A stretch of 12,819 nt of DNA, from positions 1 to 12,819 of the forward strand of contig JAFQUG010000231.1 of NCBI GenBank assembly GCA_017408625.1, in the 5' to 3' direction. Shown here one piece after another: positions 7,599 to 12,819 of this stretch (position 1 is the stretch's first letter; the number at the start of each line of letters is the position of its first letter). The DNA is from Clostridia bacterium. Lineage in GTDB: Bacteria > Bacillota_A > Clostridia > Oscillospirales > CAG-272. The position numbers and the translations under genes were made by a program. The notes below the pieces were generated by a model. That model made no database searches and was not told where the DNA came from. It saw nothing but the letters and a program-made list of their open reading frames with translations.

Positions 7599-8120
7599 TT
7601 AGTCCTGCGCCTGCAGCGTGTGGATCTGGTCACGCAAGAGTGCCGCTGTTTCAAAATCCTCTGCCAGCACCGCCTGCTTCATCTGATCGCGCAACAGCGC
7701 GGCACGCGCCTCCCGCTCCTGCCGCAGACGGAATTTGCGCGGCATACGCCCGGGGTAGGGTATATCATCGGGCAGCGCGTGTACAGCACCGGAGATTTCG
7801 TCTAAGAAGGTCTTGTAGCAAGCGGCACAGCCTACACTGCCACTCTCGGCAATGCCTGCAAGTGTGGAGGAGCAAACGGGGCAGGTGCGTACGGCTGCGA
7901 TGTTATGCGGCACGCTGATGCCGCACAGATTGCCGAACATGTCACTCTCGGAGCAACCGAAGGTAAACGAGGTCCAGGGATTATGTACGTCCTCCAGCTC
8001 TCCCGTACGTCGCATCGTCTCGGCACAATCGGCACAAAGCGAGCTGGAGCGCGTTTTACCGCCGAGATTTTCGTTGTAAAAGACCGTAGCCTTTTTCTTT
8101 TTGCATTTTTCACATAGCAT
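7599..8120 (-). CDS. mcsA: McsA, zinc-binding partner and activator of McsB
   Basis: A 173-residue protein with four CxxC pairs (C3/C6, C29/C32, C80/C83 and C98/C101) that should bind zinc, and a C-terminal UVR domain (about 138-170, ending LLRDQIHTLQ). This is the McsA layout; in Bacillus McsA stimulates the arginine kinase McsB and modulates CtsR. An in-frame TTG lies two codons upstream, but the ATG at 8120 is preferred because AAAGGA sits 8 bases before it, against 2 bases for the TTG. It is the first gene of the operon. The usual upstream partner ctsR is absent: the next gene upstream is a peptidoglycan-binding protein. Confidence 0.9.
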   Translation of the reverse strand: MLCEKCKKKKATVFYNENLGGKTRSSSLCADCAETMRRTGELEDVHNPWTSFTFGCSESDMFGNLCGISVPHNIAAVRTCPVCSSTLAGIAESGSVGCAACYKTFLDEISGAVHALPDDIPYPGRMPRKFRLRQEREARAALLRDQMKQAVLAEDFETAALLRDQIHTLQAQD

Positions 8121-8159
8121 AAGCAAATTCCTTTCTTTTACTTTATGATAGTCCCTTAC

Positions 8160-8165
8160 ATTATA
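8160..8165 (-). promoter_or_regulatory. Candidate -10 box of mcsA-mcsB-clpC
   Basis: TATAAT on the minus strand, about 40 bases before the mcsA ATG. No good -35 exists at 16-18 bases: the place is occupied by the hairpin at 8169-8200. No CtsR-type GGTCAAA tandem and no CIRCE (TTAGCACTC-N9-GAGTGCTAA) is present. An activator, a regulator binding the palindrome, or readthrough from the upstream operon may be needed. Confidence 0.5.
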
Positions 8166-8168
8166 AAT

Positions 8169-8200
8169 GCCCCGAGGCGAAAAACGTGTCGCATCGGGGC
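8169..8200 (-). terminator. GC-rich hairpin after the peptidoglycan-binding operon
   Basis: GCCCCGA-G-GCGA-class arms (8169-8180 and 8189-8200 on the plus strand) form a 7-bp GC-rich stem, one mismatch and 4 more pairs around an 8-base loop. On the minus strand it begins 10 bases after the stop of the small peptidoglycan-binding gene. The bases after it are ATTTATAATG, so the U-tract is poor. It may be a weak terminator, an operator overlapping the mcsA promoter, or both. Confidence 0.5.
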
Positions 8201-8210
8201 GAGGAAAAAA

Positions 8211-8750
8211 TTATTCTGCTTCAGCACCTGCGGGAAGCGCGTTGAAGTGGTCTGCGACGGCATTCCAGGTCAGAATGTCCACCTGACCCGTTATGTCAAG
8301 CATGACGAGCTCCTGAAAGGCGCGCACTGCATCAGCAGTGGCCGTGTCGTACGTGCCTGTGATCTCGGGCGGAGTGAGGGGGTATAGCAGCGTCAGCTCT
8401 TCAAGCATGTATTGCAGGGCGGCGACGTCAATGCCAACGGCTCCGATATCCAAATAATAGCCGATGGGGGTGCGGTGAAACAGTGCCACCTGTGAGGGCG
8501 GTGCGTAGAATTCCACCGAGTCAAGATAGTCAAGGTATAACCGATCCCAGGTCTCGCGGTCGGCGATTCCCGTGATGGGCAAGCCTACGTATGACTGGTA
8601 AGCCACCAGCGCGTCTCGGGTGGCATTTTCAAAAATGCCGTCTACGGGAACTTGAGGAATCTCGGGGGTATGATAAGCCAGCTGGCGCAGATATCTTTGC
8701 AGATTGGCAACTGCAGGGGAGTAGCTTGGGTGATTGGTTTGATCTTGCAT
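8211..8750 (-). CDS. Small protein with two peptidoglycan-binding (PG_binding_1) domains
   Basis: A 179-residue protein built of two PG_binding_1 repeats: about residues 12-75 (NLQRYLRQLAYHTPEIPQVP, then DGIFENATRDALVAYQ and TGIADRETWDRL) and about 103-170 (GVDVAALQY-like start, GTYDTATADAVRAFQ, TGQVDILTWNAV). No catalytic domain, signal peptide or membrane segment is visible. The gene lies 12 bases after the SleC-like gene with a strong AAAGGAGG site, so it is the last gene of that operon. I infer a wall- or cortex-binding accessory factor. It may have arisen by duplication of the repeats in its neighbour. The exact role is unknown. Confidence 0.85.
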   Translation of the reverse strand: MQDQTNHPSYSPAVANLQRYLRQLAYHTPEIPQVPVDGIFENATRDALVAYQSYVGLPITGIADRETWDRLYLDYLDSVEFYAPPSQVALFHRTPIGYYLDIGAVGIDVAALQYMLEELTLLYPLTPPEITGTYDTATADAVRAFQELVMLDITGQVDILTWNAVADHFNALPAGAEAE

Positions 8751-8762
8751 GTCTTCCTCCTT

Positions 8763-10163
8763 TCACGCCTGACCAATGGCAAAGCCCGGGTATTGACCGT
8801 CTTGCACACTGTCTGAGGCGATCAGGTCGCTGTACAGATCGGCAATGGCGGTCCAGACCAGTGCGTCCACCACGCCTGAGACATCAAGACCGAACGTCTG
8901 CTGAAAGGCGCGGACGCTTTGCTCGGTGCGGCTGCCGAAATATCCTGTGGGCGACACAGCCGGAATGCTTGCATAGGTTTCTGAAATGCGGTTCAGATAC
9001 TCCTGCAGAATGCGCACAGAGACCGAATCCGATCCTTGCCGCAGCACGACGCCCGGAAAAGGAATGGTGCCGCTGACCGAAAAATTCTCGGGAACCGTGC
9101 CCACGATGCCCAGATAAGCGCGGTACATGGCCTCCCAGGTTGCAGGGCCGACAATGCCGTCGGGTACAAGCCCAAAGGTGTTTTGCAGATCCACCACAGC
9201 CGCGCGCGTGGCATCACCGAATGTCCCATCGATGCTGACTGCGGGAATGGTGTTGTAGTAATTGGAGAGAAAGCTCAGATAGTATTGCAGGTTGCGGACG
9301 CCCACCCCTTGGCTGCCAGGCTGCAAAAGCTGAGGATATTGCTTGGTGACCTCCTCAAGGCGTATGCCCTCGGAATCCAGCTCGTTGAGCCGCTTGACGC
9401 CTGCATAGATCGCCTGGATGGCAAACCAGGTCGCACGGCCGACCACGCCGTCCGGTGTGAGATTGAAGATCTCCTGGAAGGCACGCACGGCGGATTCTGT
9501 GTCCTCCACGAAAATGCCGTCGGTCTGCACGATCTTTGGAATGGCGGGGTAATTCTGCGAGATGCGATTGAGTCGGATCTGCACGGTGCGCACGTCATCG
9601 CCCACGCTGCCCACGCGCAAGGGAAATTCCGGTACGCGCACGTCAATGCCCTGAACGGGAACGTTTGTCACAATGTCAATGTCGTTGCCGAAATAAGAGG
9701 TCAAGATTTCGTATGGGGAGAGACCTTGGTTGGCAAGCTCCACCGATCCCCATTGCGAAAGTCCGTCGCATCTGACCTCCACGCCGTCGCAATAGGCGGC
9801 AAACAACGGCTCAACGCTGCCGCGGCGACGAATGTAGCTGTTGAAAATATCCCCCGCGATCTCGCGGATGTTGTCAAAGATGTCGCGGCCATTGACAAAG
9901 GACTGATCAATGGTGGTGGAATTGGTAATGTCGAAATCATAGCCGCGAGAGCGGTAATATTGCGTATAAATGCGGTTAAGGGCAAATGAGATCTGCGCGT
10001 ACATGTTGGCGCGCAGAGCGTTTTCGGGCCAGGTGGGATAGATCTCACTGGATGCCACGTTCATAACGTAATCGATAAAGGGAACAGTCACGTTTTGCGC
10101 TTGCGCGCTCGGTGCACCTAAGTGCACTGTGATGGTTTCGGGAATTGTCGGAGTATTGGGCAT
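8763..10163 (-). CDS. SleC-like spore cortex-lytic protein: SpoIID/LytB-type domain plus three PG-binding repeats
   Basis: This 466-residue protein has an N-terminal domain (about 24-165) resembling the SpoIID/SleC lytic transglycosylase fold: FIDYVMNVASSEIYPTWPEN (30-48) with E40 at the place of the proposed catalytic glutamate, an ALRANMYAQISFALNRIYTQ helix, and a late YCDGVEVRCDGLSQWGS segment (124-140). Three PG_binding_1 repeats follow (about 184-254, 282-350 and 372-445). Clostridial SleC, which degrades spore cortex during germination after proteolytic activation, has the same lytic domain with usually one binding repeat. No signal peptide is seen, in keeping with spore-packaged proteins. 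The ATG at 10163 follows AAGGGGGT; the frame is open further upstream but overlaps the preceding gene. The N-terminal domain of SleC is encoded by that separate gene, 10 bases upstream. Confidence 0.85.
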   Translation of the reverse strand: MPNTPTIPETITVHLGAPSAQAQNVTVPFIDYVMNVASSEIYPTWPENALRANMYAQISFALNRIYTQYYRSRGYDFDITNSTTIDQSFVNGRDIFDNIREIAGDIFNSYIRRRGSVEPLFAAYCDGVEVRCDGLSQWGSVELANQGLSPYEILTSYFGNDIDIVTNVPVQGIDVRVPEFPLRVGSVGDDVRTVQIRLNRISQNYPAIPKIVQTDGIFVEDTESAVRAFQEIFNLTPDGVVGRATWFAIQAIYAGVKRLNELDSEGIRLEEVTKQYPQLLQPGSQGVGVRNLQYYLSFLSNYYNTIPAVSIDGTFGDATRAAVVDLQNTFGLVPDGIVGPATWEAMYRAYLGIVGTVPENFSVSGTIPFPGVVLRQGSDSVSVRILQEYLNRISETYASIPAVSPTGYFGSRTEQSVRAFQQTFGLDVSGVVDALVWTAIADLYSDLIASDSVQDGQYPGFAIGQA

Positions 10164-10173
10164 GCTGACCCCC

Positions 10174-10614
10174 TTACAGTTCAGGATTTTGGGATTCGAA
10201 AAAGATCTGCACGTCGCGCCCCGCATTGTCCGAGAACTTGCTGTCGGGCAAGGCCTGCAGGATGGCGGGCTGCACGGCAACGATGCCGTCGAAAATGGGG
10301 ACGCTTGCAAAGTAGTTTTCAAAGTAGCGGTCGGTCTTGACGTCGATGCTGTAAAGCGCATAGGGCAAAATCTTTGAGCCCGGAGCTTGTGAGAGTGCGC
10401 GAGCGGGAGCGGGAAGTGCCAGCTTTTGCGTTTTGCCGCTGCGGTCGGTGCGCATGGTTGCGATCACGTTGCCGGCGTCACTGCCTCCCTCGGGATCATA
10501 ATTGCGCACCGTGACAAGCGCACCCGGCAAGGGAATCGCCCCTGTCGCCGTGCTGACCTGTACGATCAGATATCCCGTGCCTGCGGGAATGGGCGTCTCT
10601 TGGCTGTTGTCCAT
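10174..10614 (-). CDS. SleC N-terminal-domain-like protein (carboxypeptidase-regulatory-like fold)
   Basis: A 146-residue protein whose core GYLIVQVSTATGAIPLPGAL then VTVRNYD...GNVIATMRTDRSGKTQKLALPAP reads as a beta-sandwich of the carboxypeptidase-regulatory/SpaA-like kind, ending in YALYSIDVKTDRYFENYFAS and a QPAILQALPDS tail. From memory, the N-terminal part of clostridial SleC has this kind of domain before its lytic domain. Here it stands alone as the first gene of a three-gene operon. I infer a partner or chaperone-like pro-domain for the downstream lytic protein. The ATG at 10614 has AAGGAGGT 9 bases upstream; a longer open frame has no site. There is no signal peptide. Confidence 0.75.
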   Translation of the reverse strand: MDNSQETPIPAGTGYLIVQVSTATGAIPLPGALVTVRNYDPEGGSDAGNVIATMRTDRSGKTQKLALPAPARALSQAPGSKILPYALYSIDVKTDRYFENYFASVPIFDGIVAVQPAILQALPDSKFSDNAGRDVQIFFESQNPEL

Positions 10615-10641
10615 GTAGGGTACCTCCTTGAAAGTTTTCTG

Positions 10642-10678
10642 TATTATGATATGAGGCGAAATAGAAATTTGATCATAC
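10642..10678 (-). promoter_or_regulatory. Possible sporulation-type promoter of the sleC-like operon
   Basis: No sigma-A promoter of normal spacing is visible upstream of 10614. On the minus strand CATAATA (10642-10648) fits the sigma-G -10 form CATnnTA and CATATCA overlaps it, while GTATG (10674-10678) fits the -35 form, but spacing is 20-25 bases rather than 17-18. The match is therefore partial and the call is mainly by context. Confidence 0.25.
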
Positions 10679-10691
10679 CGACGGAAAACTC

Positions 10692-10720
10692 TTGCAAAAA
10701 TCAAAGATGCATGCTATAAT
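10692..10720 (+). promoter_or_regulatory. Sigma-A promoter of the rsgA leader
   Basis: TTGCAA (10692-10697) and a perfect TATAAT (10715-10720) with 17 bases between them. Transcription should start near 10727. It is about 240 bases upstream of the rsgA start, so a long leader is made. Confidence 0.85.
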
Positions 10721-10765
10721 GAAGAAAATAACCTGCAAAAAGCAGAAGAGAAAGGAGAAATTAGG

Positions 10766-10798
10766 ATGATTGCGTATAGAGAGGTACTTGCAAGCTGA
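10766..10798 (+). CDS. Possible ten-codon leader peptide
   Basis: ATG at 10766 follows AAAGGAG (10751-10757) by 8 bases and encodes MIAYREVLAS before TGA. The site is as good as those of the real genes here. The start codon lies inside the GGATG/CATCC pairing of the leader RNA, so its translation could alter folding. The codons show no run of one amino acid as in amino-acid attenuators. A one-base shift after codon 10 would extend it by ELNKGNGKSEG, so it might also be the remnant of a small gene. Confidence 0.4.
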   Translation: MIAYREVLAS

Positions 10799-10881
10799 AC
10801 TGAATAAGGGCAACGGCAAAAGCGAGGGGTAGGACTACCTCTTTGTTGTCGCGCCATCCAATAAACCTGATATTTGTGTCA

Positions 10882-10905
10882 AACACACTCAGGTGTGTTA
10901 TTTTT
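10882..10905 (+). terminator. Intrinsic terminator between the leader and rsgA
   Basis: AACACAC (10882-10888) and GTGTGTT (10893-10899) form a 7-bp stem with a TCAG loop, followed by ATTTTT. It lies about 60 bases before the rsgA start, and I see no sigma-A promoter between it and rsgA, so rsgA expression seems to depend on readthrough. Confidence 0.7.
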
Positions 10906-10966
10906 ATGCCCTTTTTCAGTTGTAAGATAAGAAAAATGACAGTTACAACGTATGGAGGACAGAGAA

Positions 10967-12013
10967 TTGAATTTAGAAGATTATGGTTTTGACCAAGAAA
11001 AATATACTTACGACCAAGGTGTGCCTGCAAGAGTGGTTGCGGTGCACAGAGAACGATATAAATTGATCTGCGAGCAGGGCGAATGCTTTGGCAGACTCAA
11101 AACAAAGGAATATTTCGTGGATGCCCAGGATTTTCCCACGGCGGGTGATTTCGTGCTGATACACCATAACCCGACAGGCGACAGCATGATCGTAAAAACG
11201 CTGCCTCGCAACACCGTTTTTATGAGAAAAGACCCCGATCCGAGTAAGGGCGAGCAGGCGGTGGCTGCCAATTTTGACTATGTGTTTATCATGCAGTCGC
11301 TCAATCACGATTTTAACCCCAAAAGGCTGGAGCGGTATCTGACGCTTGCCTGGCAATCGGGGGCGCAGCCCGTCGTGCTGCTGACCAAGGCGGATCTGCT
11401 CGAAGACTTTACGGAGCAGATCAAAACCGCTGAGATCTACGCCATGGGTACGCCCGTGCATGCAGTCAGTGCGCAAACGGGATATGGGCTTGACGCGCTG
11501 ATGAACTATTTTGCACCAAAAAAGACGGTCGTGTTCCTTGGCTCGTCGGGCGTTGGAAAGTCAAGCCTTGTCAATGCGTTGGCGGGTGAGGAGATCATGG
11601 CTACGAGCGGCATTCGCGAGGACGACAGTCGCGGACGGCATACCACCACGCATCGAGAGCTGATCATGCTTGGTAGTGGCGCGATGATCATTGACACGCC
11701 GGGGATGCGTGCGCTTGGCATGTGGGACGTCACGCTTGGTATGGGTAGCGCGTTTGCCGACGTGGAGCAGTATCTCGGCTGCTGCAAATATTCGGATTGC
11801 CGCCATCAAAGCGAGCCGGGGTGTGCGATCAAGCAGGCGATCGAGTCGGGTGAGCTGACGCTTTCTCGTTGGGAGAGCTATCTTGCGCTCAAAAAAGAGG
11901 CGAGATATGCGGATGACAAAGAGGGCTTTTTGCGCGACAAAAGGGAATGGCACAAGGCACTTTCCAAGGGCACAAAGCAGCTCAAAAAGAGCAACCCAAA
12001 GCACAGATTTTGA
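10967..12013 (+). CDS. rsgA: Ribosome small-subunit-dependent GTPase RsgA (YjeQ/YloQ family)
   Basis: A 348-residue circularly permuted GTPase that acts late in 30S subunit maturation. An OB-fold region at about 18-85 precedes the GTPase motifs in the permuted order: G4 TKAD (140-143), G5 SAQ (168-170), G1 GSSGVGKSS (192-200), G2 near T226-T228 and G3 DTPG (243-246). The C-terminal zinc site is C272 or C273, C278, H280 and C286 in YSDCRHQSEPGC. The start is taken as TTG at 10967, which has GGAGG 8 bases upstream; the in-frame ATG at 10952 has no Shine-Dalgarno and contains that GGAGG. The MNLEDYG beginning is typical of a subset of Firmicutes RsgA proteins. The basic C-terminal tail may contact rRNA. 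The next gene begins 21 bases after its stop. Confidence 0.93.
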   Translation: MNLEDYGFDQEKYTYDQGVPARVVAVHRERYKLICEQGECFGRLKTKEYFVDAQDFPTAGDFVLIHHNPTGDSMIVKTLPRNTVFMRKDPDPSKGEQAVAANFDYVFIMQSLNHDFNPKRLERYLTLAWQSGAQPVVLLTKADLLEDFTEQIKTAEIYAMGTPVHAVSAQTGYGLDALMNYFAPKKTVVFLGSSGVGKSSLVNALAGEEIMATSGIREDDSRGRHTTTHRELIMLGSGAMIIDTPGMRALGMWDVTLGMGSAFADVEQYLGCCKYSDCRHQSEPGCAIKQAIESGELTLSRWESYLALKKEARYADDKEGFLRDKREWHKALSKGTKQLKKSNPKHRF

Positions 12014-12034
12014 TATGATGGGAGACAGAGGACA

Positions 12035-12583
12035 ATGCAAAGAATCATAAAAACAGTCACAAAAGACAGATACGTCGAATCCATGGACTTTACATACAAG
12101 GTGTTTTGCGATTCCGAGGGAGAGGAGGACGCGCTTGTGGTGCGCGATCTGATTGCTGAGATCCGCTCAAAAGGGTACTACGTGCCCGAGCTGGATCTGA
12201 TCATGGTAAACGAGCAGGACGAGATCATCGGCCACGTCATGTTTTCGCGCTTTCATATTGAAGGGCGGTACCAAAACGAGCTGCTCATACTCACCCCTGT
12301 ATCCGTGAAAACCGAGCTGCAGAGACAGCATATCTCCAAGGATCTGATCGAATATGGCTTTGAAAGGGCAAAAGAGCTTGGATATACGCTTTGCATGGTG
12401 GAGGGAAATCCGCAGAATTATCGCTCCAGAGGCTTTCAGACCTCGGCGGATTATGGCGTGTATGCCGACGAGAGCGTTGGCCTGCCCGCGCCCGAGTGCC
12501 TGATGATCACGGAGCTCGTGCCGGGTGCGCTGGACGGTGTGAGCGGATACGTTAATTACGGGATGTATGAGACGTTGAGGTAA
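12035..12583 (+). CDS. GNAT family N-acetyltransferase (YhbS-like)
   Basis: A 182-residue protein with the GNAT pattern: an acidic N-terminal strand-helix part, the beta-strand pair LIMVNEQDEIIGHVMFSRF (54-72), the segment LLILTPVSVKTELQRQHISK (82-101) leading into the acetyl-CoA-binding helix, and the C-terminal LGYTLCMVEGNPQNYRSRGF block typical of YhbS-like enzymes. The pyrophosphate-binding loop, normally QxxGxG, reads QRQHIS, so both glycines are replaced. It probably acetylates a small molecule or protein amine, but the substrate is unknown and activity is uncertain because of the altered loop. It lies 21 bases after rsgA and is likely cotranscribed; GGGAGA and AGAGGA precede the ATG. 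Confidence 0.87.
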   Translation: MQRIIKTVTKDRYVESMDFTYKVFCDSEGEEDALVVRDLIAEIRSKGYYVPELDLIMVNEQDEIIGHVMFSRFHIEGRYQNELLILTPVSVKTELQRQHISKDLIEYGFERAKELGYTLCMVEGNPQNYRSRGFQTSADYGVYADESVGLPAPECLMITELVPGALDGVSGYVNYGMYETLR

Positions 12584-12613
12584 GAGAAGAGGAAAGCGCG
12601 TAGAGCGAGGAAT

Positions 12614-12671
12614 GAACGTATAATGCATAAGGCATAACTGCGTTCCAAGAGAGCAAGAGAATAAAACTCTC
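12614..12671 (+). other. Weak inverted repeats after the GNAT gene
   Basis: GAACG (12614-12618) pairs with CGTTC (12641-12645), with ATGC/GCAT inside, and GAGAG (12649-12653) pairs with CTCTC (12667-12671). Neither has a U-tract, so termination is not convincingly shown. The 117 bases between the gene and the tRNA promoter hold nothing else I can name. Confidence 0.3.
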
Positions 12672-12700
12672 AATATATCAGAAAAAATTCGAAAAACATC

Positions 12701-12729
12701 TTGACATCAAAGGATTGGTTTGGTATAAT
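12701..12729 (+). promoter_or_regulatory. Sigma-A promoter of the tRNA-Leu gene
   Basis: Perfect TTGACA (12701-12706) and TATAAT (12724-12729) with a 17-base spacer and an extended TGG before the -10. Transcription should start about 9 bases before the tRNA, as expected for a stable RNA gene. Confidence 0.95.
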
Positions 12730-12744
12730 ATATGGGTCGATGAC

Positions 12745-12819
12745 GCCGGTGTGACGGAATCGGCAGACGTACCAGACTCAAAATCTGGCGATGGCAACAT
12801 CGTGTGGGTTCAAGTCCCA
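12745..12819 (+). tRNA. tRNA-Leu(CAA), 3' end cut by the window
   Basis: Acceptor arm GCCGGTG begins at 12745, followed by a D-arm with GGAATCGGCAGACG. The anticodon stem CCAGA/TCTGG encloses the loop CTCAAAA, giving anticodon CAA, which reads UUG leucine codons. A long class II variable arm, CGATG-gcaa-CATCG, and the T loop TTCAAGT confirm leucine identity. The window ends within the 3' T-stem, so the last T-stem base, the acceptor 3' strand and the discriminator are missing. Confidence 0.95.

Larger units (their letters stand above)
10727..10905 (+). ncRNA. Structured leader or stable RNA upstream of rsgA
   Basis: About 180 bases from a strong promoter to an intrinsic terminator, with no long gene. 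Pairings seen by eye: CTGC/GCAG (10733-10745); GGATG (10764-10768) with CATCC (10855-10859); and a long hairpin with CGGCAA/TTGTCG (10814-10819, 10846-10851) and GAGGGGTA/TACCTCTT (10824-10831, 10836-10843, some G-U) around a GGAC loop. The 5' end AAAATAA and CCTG (10725-10735) can pair with CAGG and TTATTTT (10890-10893, 10898-10904), which overlaps the terminator stem. This fits either an attenuator or a 6S-like RNA with paired ends. It matches no riboswitch, T-box, SRP RNA or tmRNA I recognise. Confidence 0.5.

Noticed and set aside
8121..8126. TTG at 8126 as the start of mcsA
   Set aside because: The AAAGGA site is only about 2 bases from it; the ATG at 8120 has proper spacing and gives the normal family start.
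9036..9989. A 317-codon open frame on the plus strand over the SleC-like gene
   Set aside because: It is the antisense of clear PG-binding repeats, has low complexity typical of shadow frames and no good ribosome site.
10727..10905. T-box, SRP RNA, tmRNA or a known riboswitch upstream of rsgA
   Set aside because: The T-box sequence, the GGAAGGAAGCAGC-type SRP loop and other hallmark motifs are absent, so I left the RNA unclassified.
10952..10966. ATG at 10952 as the start of rsgA
   Set aside because: It has no Shine-Dalgarno and would translate through GGAGG at 10954-10958, which is ideally placed for the TTG at 10967; the family begins at MNLEDYG.

Overview
The window reads as chromosomal DNA from an endospore-forming member of the Clostridia (Firmicutes), of moderately high GC content. 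The reasons are the yceD-rpmF pair, an mcsA-mcsB-clpC stress operon, a SleC-like spore-cortex-lysis cluster, Firmicutes-style GGAGG ribosome binding sites and near-consensus sigma-A promoters. The genus cannot be told from sequence alone. I see no phage, transposase or CRISPR. Most genes are housekeeping; the unusual material lies in divergent family members and in intergenic DNA.

Layout. Bases 1-1315 (minus strand): the first 14 codons of an unidentified gene with a strong promoter, preceded by tmcAL (tRNA-Met cytidine acetate ligase). Bases 1347-2319: divergent promoters, then yceD (DUF177) and rpmF (ribosomal protein L32) on the plus strand. Bases 2345-2669: a terminator and a 281-bp element bounded by 28-bp inverted repeats, which stops right at the Shine-Dalgarno of the next gene. 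Bases 2679-3821: a lipoprotein with a trigger-factor-like FKBP fold, followed by a strong terminator and a second palindromic repeat (3892-4054). Bases 4133-8120 (minus): mcsA, an mcsB homologue lacking most catalytic residues, and clpC; there is no ctsR. Bases 8211-10614 (minus): three genes that together look like a split SleC-type cortex-lytic enzyme, namely an N-terminal pro-domain-like protein, a SpoIID/SleC-type lytic domain with three peptidoglycan-binding repeats, and a small protein with two more. Bases 10692-10905 (plus): a consensus promoter, a structured leader with a ten-codon ORF, and an intrinsic terminator whose 3' arm can instead pair with the transcript 5' end. Then come rsgA (TTG start), a GNAT acetyltransferase and, from its own promoter, a tRNA-Leu(CAA) cut by the window end.

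How the genes work together. tmcAL, yceD, rpmF, rsgA and tRNA-Leu all serve translation or ribosome assembly. mcsA/mcsB/clpC would form the arginine-phosphorylation and proteolysis branch of protein quality control, but the McsB here appears unable to phosphorylate while keeping a phosphoarginine-binding motif, and ClpC keeps both phosphoarginine-docking glutamates. The sleC-like genes would act on spore cortex during germination. The points most worth following are the predicted pseudokinase McsB, the rsgA leader that looks like an attenuator or stable RNA, the split SleC, and the 281-bp inverted-repeat element.
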